From an uncultured Sulfuricurvum sp. (GTDB lineage Bacteria > Campylobacterota > Campylobacteria > Campylobacterales > Sulfurimonadaceae), in contig NZ_CALDDG010000086.1 of the NCBI RefSeq assembly GCF_937936435.1, positions 1 to 32,043 of the forward strand: a stretch of 32,043 nucleotides of DNA, read 5' to 3'. The notes below the pieces were generated by a model. It worked only from the letters and a program-made list of their open reading frames with translations. It was not told the DNA's origin and did not search any database. The position numbers and the translations under genes are program-made. Shown here in pieces: positions 22,377 through 30,593 of this stretch. Positions within the stretch are counted from its first letter, which is position 1. Each line of letters begins with the position of its first letter.

Positions 22377-24341
22377 TTATGAAAGAGAGCCGTATTTCTC
22401 CTCATACTCCCGAATCCGTTCCAATACATCACTGACACTCTCGGTGAGTTCACTTCCCATTTTTTTGTATTCCTCATCTTCTCCCATAAGGTTCATAAGC
22501 GCATACCAAATCGGTTTATAGATGTCTTTAAACCGGAATTCTTCTCTTTCAAAGATTTTTTTGGCTTGATAATATTGACCTTTAGCAATTAATAGAATCA
22601 AGTAATCTTCAATCTTTAGATCATATTCTTGTTCATTGGAATTGCACCATTCAATGAATTCAATATAGCTTTCTTCAAATTTTTCACATTTCAATTTCAT
22701 TAATGCCATCGAATAGTGACCATTAGGTAACATACTGTTATGAATATCAAACATTTCATCGTAATTTGTTTTTGAATACTGCTGAATGATTTTATCTTGA
22801 GCAAGATGCAGCTCATCAATTGATATTTTTGCTATGAGCTGTTTTTCCATTATCTCCAACAGGTCTTTTATTTCCTTAACATTTTTAATTTTTTTAAATA
22901 CATCTTTTGCTTTTGCTTTTTCATCTTTTTGTACTAATTCAAGTGCTTCTCTCATTAACATTACATCTGATTCCGTTAAATCGTTTGCTAAATTAGGCTC
23001 TATTGCAGATAAATATTGCTTAACTTTCATTTTTAAAAAATATTCAATATCAACTCTAAGACCTGTATGACATAATGCTTCCGCCATATGAAATGCATGA
23101 TTCGGACTAACCTCTTTTGTCGTCAGCGATTCTATCAGTTGTCTTGCCCGCTCTTCAAGTTCTTCTTTGGAATACCACGATTCGAGAAATTTCACCAGCC
23201 ACTCAACCCGCTGACGATCTTTTTTCCGTCCATAGCGCATCAGATACCAAATATTAAAAAACCGTTCTTTGATCTTGTAAATCTTATTTTTCCCGATTGA
23301 TTCGGATTCGATAATCTCATATTTTTCGAGCTGCTTGAGCTGTGAGGAGATCGCCTTACTCTCCAGTTTCGTTTTTTTTGCGATCTCACGGGTGAACATC
23401 CCGTCCCAGTTCATCGCGATGGTATGGACAATCTCCTGCAGTTGCGGAGGCAAATCATCCATACGATGTTTATAAAGCGGTGTTACCTCATCGAGAATCT
23501 TGAGAAGATCGTCAAATGCATTTCCACCATCATCCATTAAGATATCAAAGAGCATCACAAGCGTACGCGGTACTCCCCCCGTCAACCGTCGGAGTGTTTC
23601 AATACGTGCGGAATTGGTTCGGATGAGTGTCTCTATCTGCTCTTTTTGATCCTCTTTGGCAATAGCGCGGAGAAAAGTATGGGCTTCGGATTCATTAAAC
23701 CCGCGCAGTTTGATGATCTTGAAAAACTGGTAAAACGGTTTGTCGTACTTGTGGTGCTGTTCCAGCATATCGGTTGAGCCGCCGATGATACGAATCGATG
23801 AGGAGCTGAGCAATATTTCACGGAGTCTTCGCTGTTCTTTGATGCTTAGTTTCCCGATCAACTCGTCGATGTTATCGATCAACAATAGCAATTTTTTCTC
23901 TGATTGTATAACGGTAGTTTCAAAGAGGGTAAAACTCTTTAGCTCATAATCCTCATCCTCAAAATGCTCTTCCATTTTATCGAGTATATCGGGGAAAATC
24001 TCAGGATAAACACTTTGAAGATAATCCGCAACCTCTTCCCACAATCGGCTAAGAGAGCGGATTTGATACTGCTCTTCAGAAAATTTGACGGGGATAATAC
24101 GATCTGAAAGCTCAGAAGAGTTTTTTACCTCAATCAATAACTTCCGCAATAACGTCGTTTTACCCTGTCCCCGTTGGCCGATAATGATGTAGTGCTGCTG
24201 CGGAACGGCATAGTTTGCCGATGTTATATCCGTGAAAATATCGTTAAATATATCGGTACGGACAACAAACCGAGAAAGAAATTCTCTCTCTTCCATCTCA
24301 TCAGGGGTGTATTTATATCGTGAGTAATTAGTTAGCGACAT
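22377..24341 (-). CDS. STAND/AAA-type ATPase with winged helix and long helical C-terminus
   Basis: A 654-residue protein. It has Walker A 'GQRGQGKT' at 55-62, Walker B 'LLLLIDNID' at 151-159, a sensor region 'SIRIIGGSTD' near 182-191, a winged helix at about 300-365 ('FTREIAKKTKLESKAISSQLKQLEKYEIIESE...') and an all-helical, TPR-like C-terminal half. This order is that of STAND-like signalling NTPases, but I do not recognise a named family. The start at 24341 overlaps the last 14 bases of the partner ATPase gene; an upstream frame to 24440 only lies over that gene. The C-terminal half is markedly AT-rich compared with neighbours. Confidence 0.8.
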   Translation of the reverse strand: MSLTNYSRYKYTPDEMEEREFLSRFVVRTDIFNDIFTDITSANYAVPQQHYIIIGQRGQGKTTLLRKLLIEVKNSSELSDRIIPVKFSEEQYQIRSLSRLWEEVADYLQSVYPEIFPDILDKMEEHFEDEDYELKSFTLFETTVIQSEKKLLLLIDNIDELIGKLSIKEQRRLREILLSSSSIRIIGGSTDMLEQHHKYDKPFYQFFKIIKLRGFNESEAHTFLRAIAKEDQKEQIETLIRTNSARIETLRRLTGGVPRTLVMLFDILMDDGGNAFDDLLKILDEVTPLYKHRMDDLPPQLQEIVHTIAMNWDGMFTREIAKKTKLESKAISSQLKQLEKYEIIESESIGKNKIYKIKERFFNIWYLMRYGRKKDRQRVEWLVKFLESWYSKEELEERARQLIESLTTKEVSPNHAFHMAEALCHTGLRVDIEYFLKMKVKQYLSAIEPNLANDLTESDVMLMREALELVQKDEKAKAKDVFKKIKNVKEIKDLLEIMEKQLIAKISIDELHLAQDKIIQQYSKTNYDEMFDIHNSMLPNGHYSMALMKLKCEKFEESYIEFIEWCNSNEQEYDLKIEDYLILLIAKGQYYQAKKIFEREEFRFKDIYKPIWYALMNLMGEDEEYKKMGSELTESVSDVLERIREYEEKYGSLS

Positions 24342-25482
24342 TGTTATACCACCACATTCGTAAAATCGGAGAGTTGAATCGGTAAACTTTCGGGTCATCA
24401 TTGTTATTGATATATCCATCGTATACAAGCGTATGGACAATCTCTTTGGCTATATCATGATCCAAATCGTGTTTGCTAATTAGGTTAGAAATAGCGGATG
24501 ATTTGATCGTATGTTTGTCTGATATAATATTTAGAACCTCTTTTGCGAAGTTATAACCCGTCGGTTCAAATGCTTCTTTTAGCTTGCTTTTCCAATGTTC
24601 AAAGTGATTTTTATGTTGAAGTGCCGCAGTAATAGCACGATCAATGTTCTCATTTGTAAGCGCTTCTTTATCAATTGCTTTCGCCTCTTGCAGAATAAGC
24701 TGGATATAAAAAGGGATCAGCCATTCGATTTTATCTAGCAAATTCCGAATAACATCGCCCTCAACTCTCATCCCCTCCGATAAAGCATAAGTAAAAGCTG
24801 AGGCATCTTCACGAAGTAAAGGCGGTATTTTGATACTGTTAAGGTCATTAATCGATTTAGTGGCACCGATGCGTGCGGCGACCCCTTCAAGCCCGATTGA
24901 TCCTGCATAAAGAAATGTTACTTTTTCCAATATTTTTGGATTTTGTCGTAAACTCCGTGCGGTTCGCAAAAATGATTCGGCTTGCTCCTTGCTCTGATAT
25001 TTAATGATATTTTCTACCGCTTGGGCAAATTCATCCACCATGATAATAAGCTTTTTATCTATTTGCAATTCCGTTACAAATTTTTCAAATGCCGCTGCGT
25101 AATCCAATGTTGCTCCGTCACCGAATTCGATCCCGGATGTCGAAACTTTTCTTATTTTCCCTGCTAACTCCCGTAATGAAGTTGCCAATTTTGCGGTATA
25201 GCGATGCGTTTGAGAAATAAACGTTTCACTTGTTAGTGTATTAAATAGCTTATGCCAGAATTCATGTTCATTATCTGCTGATTCTACATCGACAAACGCA
25301 ACAGCATATCCTTCGCGCGGTTCATCGTATATTTTATACATAACGGAAGTTTTGCCGACGCGTCTCGGAGCTGCAATCAATATGTGTCCACCGGATTCAA
25401 TCGTGTTCCAAATACGATTTATCTCAGTATCTCTCGGCCAAAACTGTTCTGCACGCGCTACCTGTCCGACACATAATTGCAT
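24328..25482 (-). CDS. AAA ATPase of the archaeal-ATPase (ATPase_2) type with C-terminal winged helix
   Basis: A 384-residue protein. It has Walker A 'APRRVGKTS' at 38-46, Walker B 'LIIMVDE' at 145-151, a sensor strand 'VTFLYAGS' near 188-195, a helical lid, and a winged helix near 318-372 ('KEVLNIISDKHTIKSSAISNLISKHDLDHDIAKEIVHTLVYDGYI') ending 'RFNSPILRMWW', typical of this family. No nuclease or other effector domain is visible. AAGGAG is six bases before the ATG. The downstream ATPase gene starts inside this one, so the two products are probably made together. Confidence 0.85.
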   Translation of the reverse strand: MQLCVGQVARAEQFWPRDTEINRIWNTIESGGHILIAAPRRVGKTSVMYKIYDEPREGYAVAFVDVESADNEHEFWHKLFNTLTSETFISQTHRYTAKLATSLRELAGKIRKVSTSGIEFGDGATLDYAAAFEKFVTELQIDKKLIIMVDEFAQAVENIIKYQSKEQAESFLRTARSLRQNPKILEKVTFLYAGSIGLEGVAARIGATKSINDLNSIKIPPLLREDASAFTYALSEGMRVEGDVIRNLLDKIEWLIPFYIQLILQEAKAIDKEALTNENIDRAITAALQHKNHFEHWKSKLKEAFEPTGYNFAKEVLNIISDKHTIKSSAISNLISKHDLDHDIAKEIVHTLVYDGYINNNDDPKVYRFNSPILRMWWYNNVAN

Positions 25483-25493
25483 TTTAGACTCCT

Positions 25494-25567
25494 TGACAAA
25501 ATATTTATTGTCATTCTATCTGACAAAATTTTTATTGTCAACATATCTGACAAAATTTTTATTGTTA
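25494..25567. promoter_or_regulatory. Three phased 20-bp palindromes: candidate operators
   Basis: TGACAAAATNTTTATTGTCA occurs at 25494-25513, 25521-25540 and 25548-25567 (last copy with one change, TTGTTA), repeated every 27 bp. Each is an inverted repeat TGACAA/TTGTCA. The first copy abuts the ribosome-binding site of the ATPase gene and the others cover its promoter, so a bound repressor would block expression. They lie in the divergent region shared with the helicase gene. Confidence 0.75.
25513..25541 (-). promoter_or_regulatory. Sigma70 promoter of the ATPase pair
   Basis: On the minus strand, TTGACA (25541-25536), 17 bases and TAGAAT (25518-25513) form a near-consensus promoter whose boxes overlap the palindromes. 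A start near 25506 leaves a leader of about 24 bases with AAGGAG. Such a full -35/-10 pair is unusual for Campylobacterota, where -35 boxes are generally missing. Confidence 0.72.
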
Positions 25568-25613
25568 TATTAAGCGAGAAGGAAATATTAGGAGAAAAAA
25601 GATACACTCTCTT

Positions 25614-28457
25614 ATGGCAAAGAAAAAGAAAAAAATGATCAAACTCAATCAATCCATCCGCCATTTTTTCGGCGATGAAGGATTTGATGAAGGGATAGAG
25701 CGGGTTCCGACCGAATCACTCATCGCTCTGGCTCATACCCTCGGGATTTTTAACGGTACGACCGATAAGCCCACACTTGTTAAAACGTTCCGACGGCTCT
25801 GGTCTGAGGGAGAAACCGAGATACGCACCCTCATCGTCGATTTTTTTCGCAACGAAGGGCGTATCTATCCCAATCCGAAACCCAGAGAAAAACCGCACGA
25901 GAGAGAAGATAAAATCGATGAACTTCTCGAAGCGTTTGAACTAAGCGCGGATGAACGCCGGGCGTTGCACGCCTCGTTTATCGATATCCGTACCCGAAAA
26001 ATCACCCCTGAAAAAATCGCCGCCAAACTCGAACATATCCGTTACGTCCGCAAACGCGAACAACTCGAAAAAGCGTTGGAAGGTAAATTCGATTTCGATG
26101 ACACCCTCGAATATTACGCACCGATACACTATACGCTGGGAGAGGAATCTTTTAGTAAAATCCACATCCTTAAAACCGCTCCGCTGAACGAAAAGCGGCT
26201 GCATGAAGAGAGCATCGAGACTCTGGTTCCCGAAATCACGGAACTCAAAGCGGCACTAACACACCAAAAACAGCTTCAAACGGATGCGTTTTTGGCATCG
26301 CTGAATCTCTCCTCACACCGGTATCTGAACCGTGAGCAAATCATCAGTTCGCTCAAAAGCGCTCCCCCTTCCGTCCAAACCTACGGGACACTCAGCAGCG
26401 AGATTCTTCGCGGTGTCTTGACCCGACATCTACACGTATCCCTCACCTCCGGCGGGACGGACGACTTGATTGTAGAGATCGACAAAGAGCTCCCGCTGCC
26501 GTTTCGCACCGAACCGTTTAAGTACCGTTTTTCCCTCCATCTTGATGCCGCGGAAATCAGCCGCCAAATCTGGAATGAAGAGGATCTCGTCATCGCCTCC
26601 ATGATCGAAAAGCAAAGTGCCGAAGAAGAACACGCTTTTCTCGGAGAGCTCAATTACCTAATCGATGAATGCCGTACCCGCTCCAAACTTCTCGATCTCC
26701 GCGACGAAGATTTGTACCTCATCGTCTATGAACTTCTTATCCCTTATCTGGGCGAGATTCCTCATATCAGCGCCAAAACGTCCCGAAGAGTCCTCTTTTC
26801 GTTCGATCAGCGGATCGCCAACGAACTGCTCAAACGGCAGCGACAGGAACTCCTCGGACGCAGTATCCGGGACTTTAAAAATCTTTTCCCTCTTGCCCGC
26901 TCGCTTCGCCGCAAACTGGTATTCCACATCGGCCCGACCAACAGCGGAAAAACCTATACCGCATTCCAAAACCTCCGCATGGCAGGGACGGGATATTATC
27001 TCGCTCCGCTGCGTCTTTTGGCACTGGAAGGGTATGAAACCCTCAAAGAAGAGGGTGTAAGCGTCTCGCTCATTACCGGGGAAGAACAGCTCCTCGACGA
27101 AGATGCCACCCACATCAGCTCGACGATCGAGATGCTCAATTTCGAAGTGGAAGTCGATTGCTGCGTCATCGACGAAGTACAAATGATCGGAGACCGAGAC
27201 CGCGGATGGGCTTGGGCGAATGCCATCATCGGCGCTCCTGCCAAAACGATCATCATGACGGGATCGGAAAATGCCCGTGAAGCGGTCACCGCATTGGCCG
27301 AGTATCTGGGCGAACCGCTTGAAATCATCGAATTTCAGCGCAAAAATCCGCTCGAGCTGCTCAAAACCCCTACACCTATTGATGCCATTCAACCTAAAAC
27401 AGCAGTTATTGCTTTTACCCGTGCCAATGCCCTGCGGCTCAAACAGCAACTTTCCAAAACCTACCGCACGAGCGTTATCTACGGCAATCTGAGTCCTGAA
27501 GTGCGCCGCGAAGAGGCGAGACGTTTCCGTGAGGGGGAGACCGATATCCTCGTCGCCACCGATGCGATCAGTATGGGATTGAACCTGCCGATCAAAACAC
27601 TCCTCTTCTCCAAAGCCGATAAATTCGACGGCCAGAATCAGCGCACCCTGAGCGCCGGAGAGGTTCAGCAAATCGCCGGACGCTCCGGACGCTACGGACT
27701 AAGTGAAAAAGGGTACGTCGGGGCACTGAGCGCCGATGTGCTCAAAACGATCTCTTCGCTCTTTAACCGCCCCGCACAGCCGGTCGCCATTCCGTTTAAC
27801 GTCATGGCGAATTTCGATCACATCATGCTCGTCTCGACGATTCTGGAAGAGAAATCGCTTTCGGCGATCATTGCGTTTTTTGTCGATAATATGAAGTTTG
27901 AGGGGCCGTTCCGTGCCGCCAATCTCGAATCGATGAGCGAAGCATCCGCCATCGTAGACCGTTATGATCTGGATATGCGGACGAAATTCACCCTCGCCAC
28001 CGCACCGCTCTCGACCTCATCGCCGCTGGTCATGGCGGCATTCGAACGGTATGTGCGCGCGCTGGAGCAGAAAAAACCTATCGCTTTCATTCCGCCGCAG
28101 CGGCTGGGGAGCTACGCCCTCTCGATGGAAGAGCTTCAGGATGCGGAAGATCGGATCAAAGAGATATCGCTCTATCTGTGGCTCTCGTATCGTCTGGGCG
28201 AATTTTTTATCGATGCCGAAAAAGCCCGCTCTTTCCGAGGAGAGCTCAACCGTTTTATCGAGAATTCATTGCAGCAAAGCCACTTCGTCCCTCGATGCAA
28301 AACCTGCGGCAAACCGTTACCGCCGCAAAGTGAATTTGCGATTTGCCAAAGCTGTTTCAATCAGCTCAACCGCAGTAAACAAGTGCCTAGAAGCGCAATA
28401 AGTCCGAGTAATCGTACTGCGAAGGATTCAAGAAAATCTTTTCATCACGGACGCTGA
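25614..28457 (+). CDS. Suv3-like DExH RNA helicase with C-terminal zinc ribbon
   Basis: A 947-residue protein. A long N-terminal region (1-420) precedes a Suv3-type helicase core: 'FHIGPTNSGKTYTAFQNL' (Walker A, about 438-450), 'GYYLAPLRLLALEGYETL', 'STIEM', 'CCVIDEVQMIGDRDRGWAW' (DEVQ, about 520), and 'QQIAGRSGRYG' (motif VI, about 685). A zinc ribbon C-x2-C...C-x2-C lies at about 893-913. Suv3 homologues unwind RNA in the mitochondrial degradosome; bacterial roles are little studied. The ribosome-binding site GGAG is 19 bases from the ATG, longer than usual. The last 71 bases overlap the convergent HTH gene. Confidence 0.88.
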   Translation: MAKKKKKMIKLNQSIRHFFGDEGFDEGIERVPTESLIALAHTLGIFNGTTDKPTLVKTFRRLWSEGETEIRTLIVDFFRNEGRIYPNPKPREKPHEREDKIDELLEAFELSADERRALHASFIDIRTRKITPEKIAAKLEHIRYVRKREQLEKALEGKFDFDDTLEYYAPIHYTLGEESFSKIHILKTAPLNEKRLHEESIETLVPEITELKAALTHQKQLQTDAFLASLNLSSHRYLNREQIISSLKSAPPSVQTYGTLSSEILRGVLTRHLHVSLTSGGTDDLIVEIDKELPLPFRTEPFKYRFSLHLDAAEISRQIWNEEDLVIASMIEKQSAEEEHAFLGELNYLIDECRTRSKLLDLRDEDLYLIVYELLIPYLGEIPHISAKTSRRVLFSFDQRIANELLKRQRQELLGRSIRDFKNLFPLARSLRRKLVFHIGPTNSGKTYTAFQNLRMAGTGYYLAPLRLLALEGYETLKEEGVSVSLITGEEQLLDEDATHISSTIEMLNFEVEVDCCVIDEVQMIGDRDRGWAWANAIIGAPAKTIIMTGSENAREAVTALAEYLGEPLEIIEFQRKNPLELLKTPTPIDAIQPKTAVIAFTRANALRLKQQLSKTYRTSVIYGNLSPEVRREEARRFREGETDILVATDAISMGLNLPIKTLLFSKADKFDGQNQRTLSAGEVQQIAGRSGRYGLSEKGYVGALSADVLKTISSLFNRPAQPVAIPFNVMANFDHIMLVSTILEEKSLSAIIAFFVDNMKFEGPFRAANLESMSEASAIVDRYDLDMRTKFTLATAPLSTSSPLVMAAFERYVRALEQKKPIAFIPPQRLGSYALSMEELQDAEDRIKEISLYLWLSYRLGEFFIDAEKARSFRGELNRFIENSLQQSHFVPRCKTCGKPLPPQSEFAICQSCFNQLNRSKQVPRSAISPSNRTAKDSRKSFHHGR

Positions 28458-29010
28458 GACGTTCGTCATCGTCTTCAACAGCCGCTTCAAAACGGCTTTT
28501 GATCTTTTTTTTCTCTTTGTCTTTGATCCGTTTCAATTTCAAAAACGATTTTAACGTGATCCATGTATCAAGTTCTTCTCGCTCGCTCTCGACGACATCG
28601 GCATTGATTGCCTCCTCCATCACGGCATCGGTATTCACATGGGAGAGGAATTTGGTCGCAACAACGTGCAGAACGCTCCGCAGCTGGGCATCGCGTTCTT
28701 TGTAAATCTGCTCGACTTTTATCCGTTCATCGATCAGCATCTGCTCGCGCTGATCCCGTAAACGGGTAGTTTCTTGCTCCAACGTCTCGACACGCTCGCG
28801 TAGCCGTGTATTCTCCTGCTCGATATACTGCGTATAGCGGTTGTCAATAGAAACATGACTTTCCGAAGCACTTTTATCCGGTTCTACGGCAACGTATTTT
28901 ACGCCGTTCTCGACGATGCAGTCCAACGAACCTCTTCGAATACGGTTGTGAATCGCCTCTTTGGAAACTTTAAAATACTCTGCGGCATCGGCAATCGTCA
29001 TCTTTTTCAT
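28387..29010 (-). CDS. HTH plus coiled-coil protein of unknown role
   Basis: A 207-residue protein. The N-terminal MerR/excisionase-like HTH ('MTIADAAEYFKVSKEAIHNRIRRGSLDCIVENGVKYVAV', residues 4-42) is followed by a long coiled coil with heptads (about 60-115), a middle helical part and an acidic C-terminus. I do not recognise a named family. AAGGAA precedes the ATG, which overlaps the HD-GYP stop as ATGA. The coupling suggests that it works with, or is controlled together with, that c-di-GMP enzyme. Its 3' end overlaps the helicase gene by 71 bases. Confidence 0.8.
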   Translation of the reverse strand: MKKMTIADAAEYFKVSKEAIHNRIRRGSLDCIVENGVKYVAVEPDKSASESHVSIDNRYTQYIEQENTRLRERVETLEQETTRLRDQREQMLIDERIKVEQIYKERDAQLRSVLHVVATKFLSHVNTDAVMEEAINADVVESEREELDTWITLKSFLKLKRIKDKEKKKIKSRFEAAVEDDDERLSVRDEKIFLNPSQYDYSDLLRF

Positions 29011-29966
29011 TGTTTTCCTTCTACCTGTTTTCGTAACATCCGGATGAAAGCATCTACCATACCCATGTCCAGATGATCCGACATCTGCTGTTTCATCAGC
29101 AACAACGATTCGAAAGAGCTCATCGGGTCTTTATACGAGCGCTTGGTCGACAACGCATCAAATACATCACACGTACCGATAATGCGGGCAAACTGGCTGA
29201 TTTGATCGCCTTTGAGGTTATCGGGGTAACCCCCTCCGCACATCTTTTCGTGATGATGGCGGATTCCGGTCAAAATCCGCTCGTCGGTAATCCCGAGTTT
29301 TAGCGCGATTTCATGTCCGTACGCAGGATGATGTTTCATTTGTGCAAACTCTTCATCGGTGAGTTTGCCGTTTTTATTGATAATCTCGTAATCGATTCTG
29401 CTTTTTCCCAAATCGTGTAAGATAGCCGCCATCCCCAACACTTCGAGATCTTTTCCGCTGATCCCTAAAAATGAGCCTAAACTCAACGTATAGATACTGA
29501 CATTGATCGAATGGGTATGGGTGTAATAATCGTGTGCCGTGATCTTCATCAGCGATTCGACGGCACTGCTGTCATGCAAAATAATTTCGATAAAGTTATT
29601 GACGACAGGCTGGACGTTTTTAACATTTTCGAGAGATTCGGGATTTTTAAACATCGAATCAATCGCTTCGGTCGCTTTTTCATAGACCAAACGGGCCTTT
29701 TGCTCTGTCGGAATCTCATCGTTTCGAGCGATACTTTGAAGATGGCGGGCGACATAGGCGTTGTATTGCGCTTCCTCTTCTTCACTGACGTAGAGCATTT
29801 CGATTTCGCGCAGCTTTACTTTGGCATTGCCGTCAACCGACGTATCGCTTTGCAAAAACAAACTCATCGCACTCTTCGTCTCATTAGGAAGAAAAAGATT
29901 GAAATCGATTTGCGACCCTTCGGTGATGAGCCGTTTATCGATAAGCTTATACTTTTTTTGACGCAT
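29007..29966 (-). CDS. HD-GYP domain protein (c-di-GMP phosphodiesterase)
   Basis: A 319-residue protein. The HD-GYP core lies in the C-terminal half: 'HTHSINVSIYTLSLGSFLGI' (metal His), 'ILHDLGKSRID' (HD), 'MKHHPAYGHEIA', 'RHHHEKMCGGGYPDNLKGDQI' (GYP) and 'CDVFDALSTKRSYK'. All usual metal-binding residues are present, so the enzyme should hydrolyse cyclic di-GMP. The N-terminal 140 residues have no recognised sensor domain. There is no clear membrane segment, so it is cytoplasmic. It sits ten bases after yajQ and is coupled to the HTH gene. Confidence 0.92.
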   Translation of the reverse strand: MRQKKYKLIDKRLITEGSQIDFNLFLPNETKSAMSLFLQSDTSVDGNAKVKLREIEMLYVSEEEEAQYNAYVARHLQSIARNDEIPTEQKARLVYEKATEAIDSMFKNPESLENVKNVQPVVNNFIEIILHDSSAVESLMKITAHDYYTHTHSINVSIYTLSLGSFLGISGKDLEVLGMAAILHDLGKSRIDYEIINKNGKLTDEEFAQMKHHPAYGHEIALKLGITDERILTGIRHHHEKMCGGGYPDNLKGDQISQFARIIGTCDVFDALSTKRSYKDPMSSFESLLLMKQQMSDHLDMGMVDAFIRMLRKQVEGKQ

Positions 29967-29976
29967 TTAATGACTC

Positions 29977-30474
29977 TTAGCGAAAATTATCGAATACAAG
30001 CGGGGCTTCCCACTCCATCGCTTTGATGGCCGCCATGATTTTTTGAAGTTCGTCGATTTGTTTGGATTTGACGCGGATATGTTCTCCCTCAATCGCCGCC
30101 GTTGCCTTGGTTTTCAGATTTTTGATTTCGGCAACGATTTTTTTAGCCTCTTTGGAGTCGATCGTATCGACGATCTTGTACGTTGCCTTTCGGCTCCCGC
30201 CGCTGGCGTCTTCGGTTTTCAATTCATTAAGCGCTTTGGAAGAGAGCCCCCGTTTGATCAGTTTGGCGATGACAATGTCTTTGAGGGCATCGAGTTTGTT
30301 ATCACTCGATGCGAGCAGAATCAGCTGTTTTTCTTTTTCGCGGTAATTGATCTCATACGTAATCCCTTTGAAATCGTAACGTCCGATCACCTCTTTTTCG
30401 GCTTGGGCAATCGCGTCTTTAAATGCTTGAAGATCGATTTTTGCGGAGATGTCGAGTGAGTGTTCTGATGCCAT
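29977..30474 (-). CDS. yajQ: YajQ-family nucleotide-binding protein
   Basis: A 165-residue protein beginning 'MASEHSLDISAKIDLQAFKDAIAQAEKEVIGRYDFKG', the standard YajQ start, and ending 'LQKIMAAIKAMEWEAPLVFDNFR', the standard end. Both ferredoxin-like halves are present. YajQ homologues bind cyclic di-GMP in Xanthomonas, so a role with the adjacent HD-GYP enzyme is possible. The start at 30474 has AAGGA at a good distance; the longer frame to 30585 has no support. An 18-bp palindrome lies in the leader. Confidence 0.95.
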   Translation of the reverse strand: MASEHSLDISAKIDLQAFKDAIAQAEKEVIGRYDFKGITYEINYREKEKQLILLASSDNKLDALKDIVIAKLIKRGLSSKALNELKTEDASGGSRKATYKIVDTIDSKEAKKIVAEIKNLKTKATAAIEGEHIRVKSKQIDELQKIMAAIKAMEWEAPLVFDNFR

Positions 30475-30495
30475 ACGTGTCCTTCTTGATACGCT

Positions 30496-30513
30496 ATCGG
30501 AATCGATTCCGAT
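30496..30513. promoter_or_regulatory. 18-bp perfect palindrome in the yajQ leader
   Basis: ATCGGAATCGATTCCGAT is a perfect inverted repeat 22 bases upstream of the yajQ start codon, downstream of the probable promoter at 30571. It could be an operator or a leader hairpin that influences translation. Confidence 0.5.
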
Positions 30514-30570
30514 CGGTCGCGAATATTCTCTCTCAATTGAACTCGCAACGGCGTATTTTTTATAACAGTT

Positions 30571-30576
30571 AGTATA
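30571..30576 (-). promoter_or_regulatory. -10 box of yajQ
   Basis: TATACT on the minus strand follows GTGTGT in AT-rich DNA about 97 bases before the yajQ ATG, giving a leader of about 90 bases. A second box, TTATAA, lies 10 bases further downstream. No -35 box is visible. Confidence 0.4.
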
Positions 30577-30593
30577 ACACACCAAAACCTTAT

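Noticed and set aside
24342..24440. Longer start of the 654-residue ATPase
   Set aside because: The extra 33 residues lie over the end of the upstream ATPase gene in another frame and do not look like part of the ATPase domain; the ATG at 24341 gives a typical short overlap.
25494..25567. CRISPR-like array
   Set aside because: There are only three units, the spacers are 7 bp and the repeats are palindromic; this fits operators, and no cas gene is nearby.
26658..27671. 337-codon open frame on the minus strand inside the helicase gene
   Set aside because: It is antisense to the conserved helicase motifs and shows no recognisable protein features.
29511..30026. 171-codon plus-strand frame over the HD-GYP gene
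   Set aside because: A shadow frame antisense to the HD-GYP motifs and the yajQ end.
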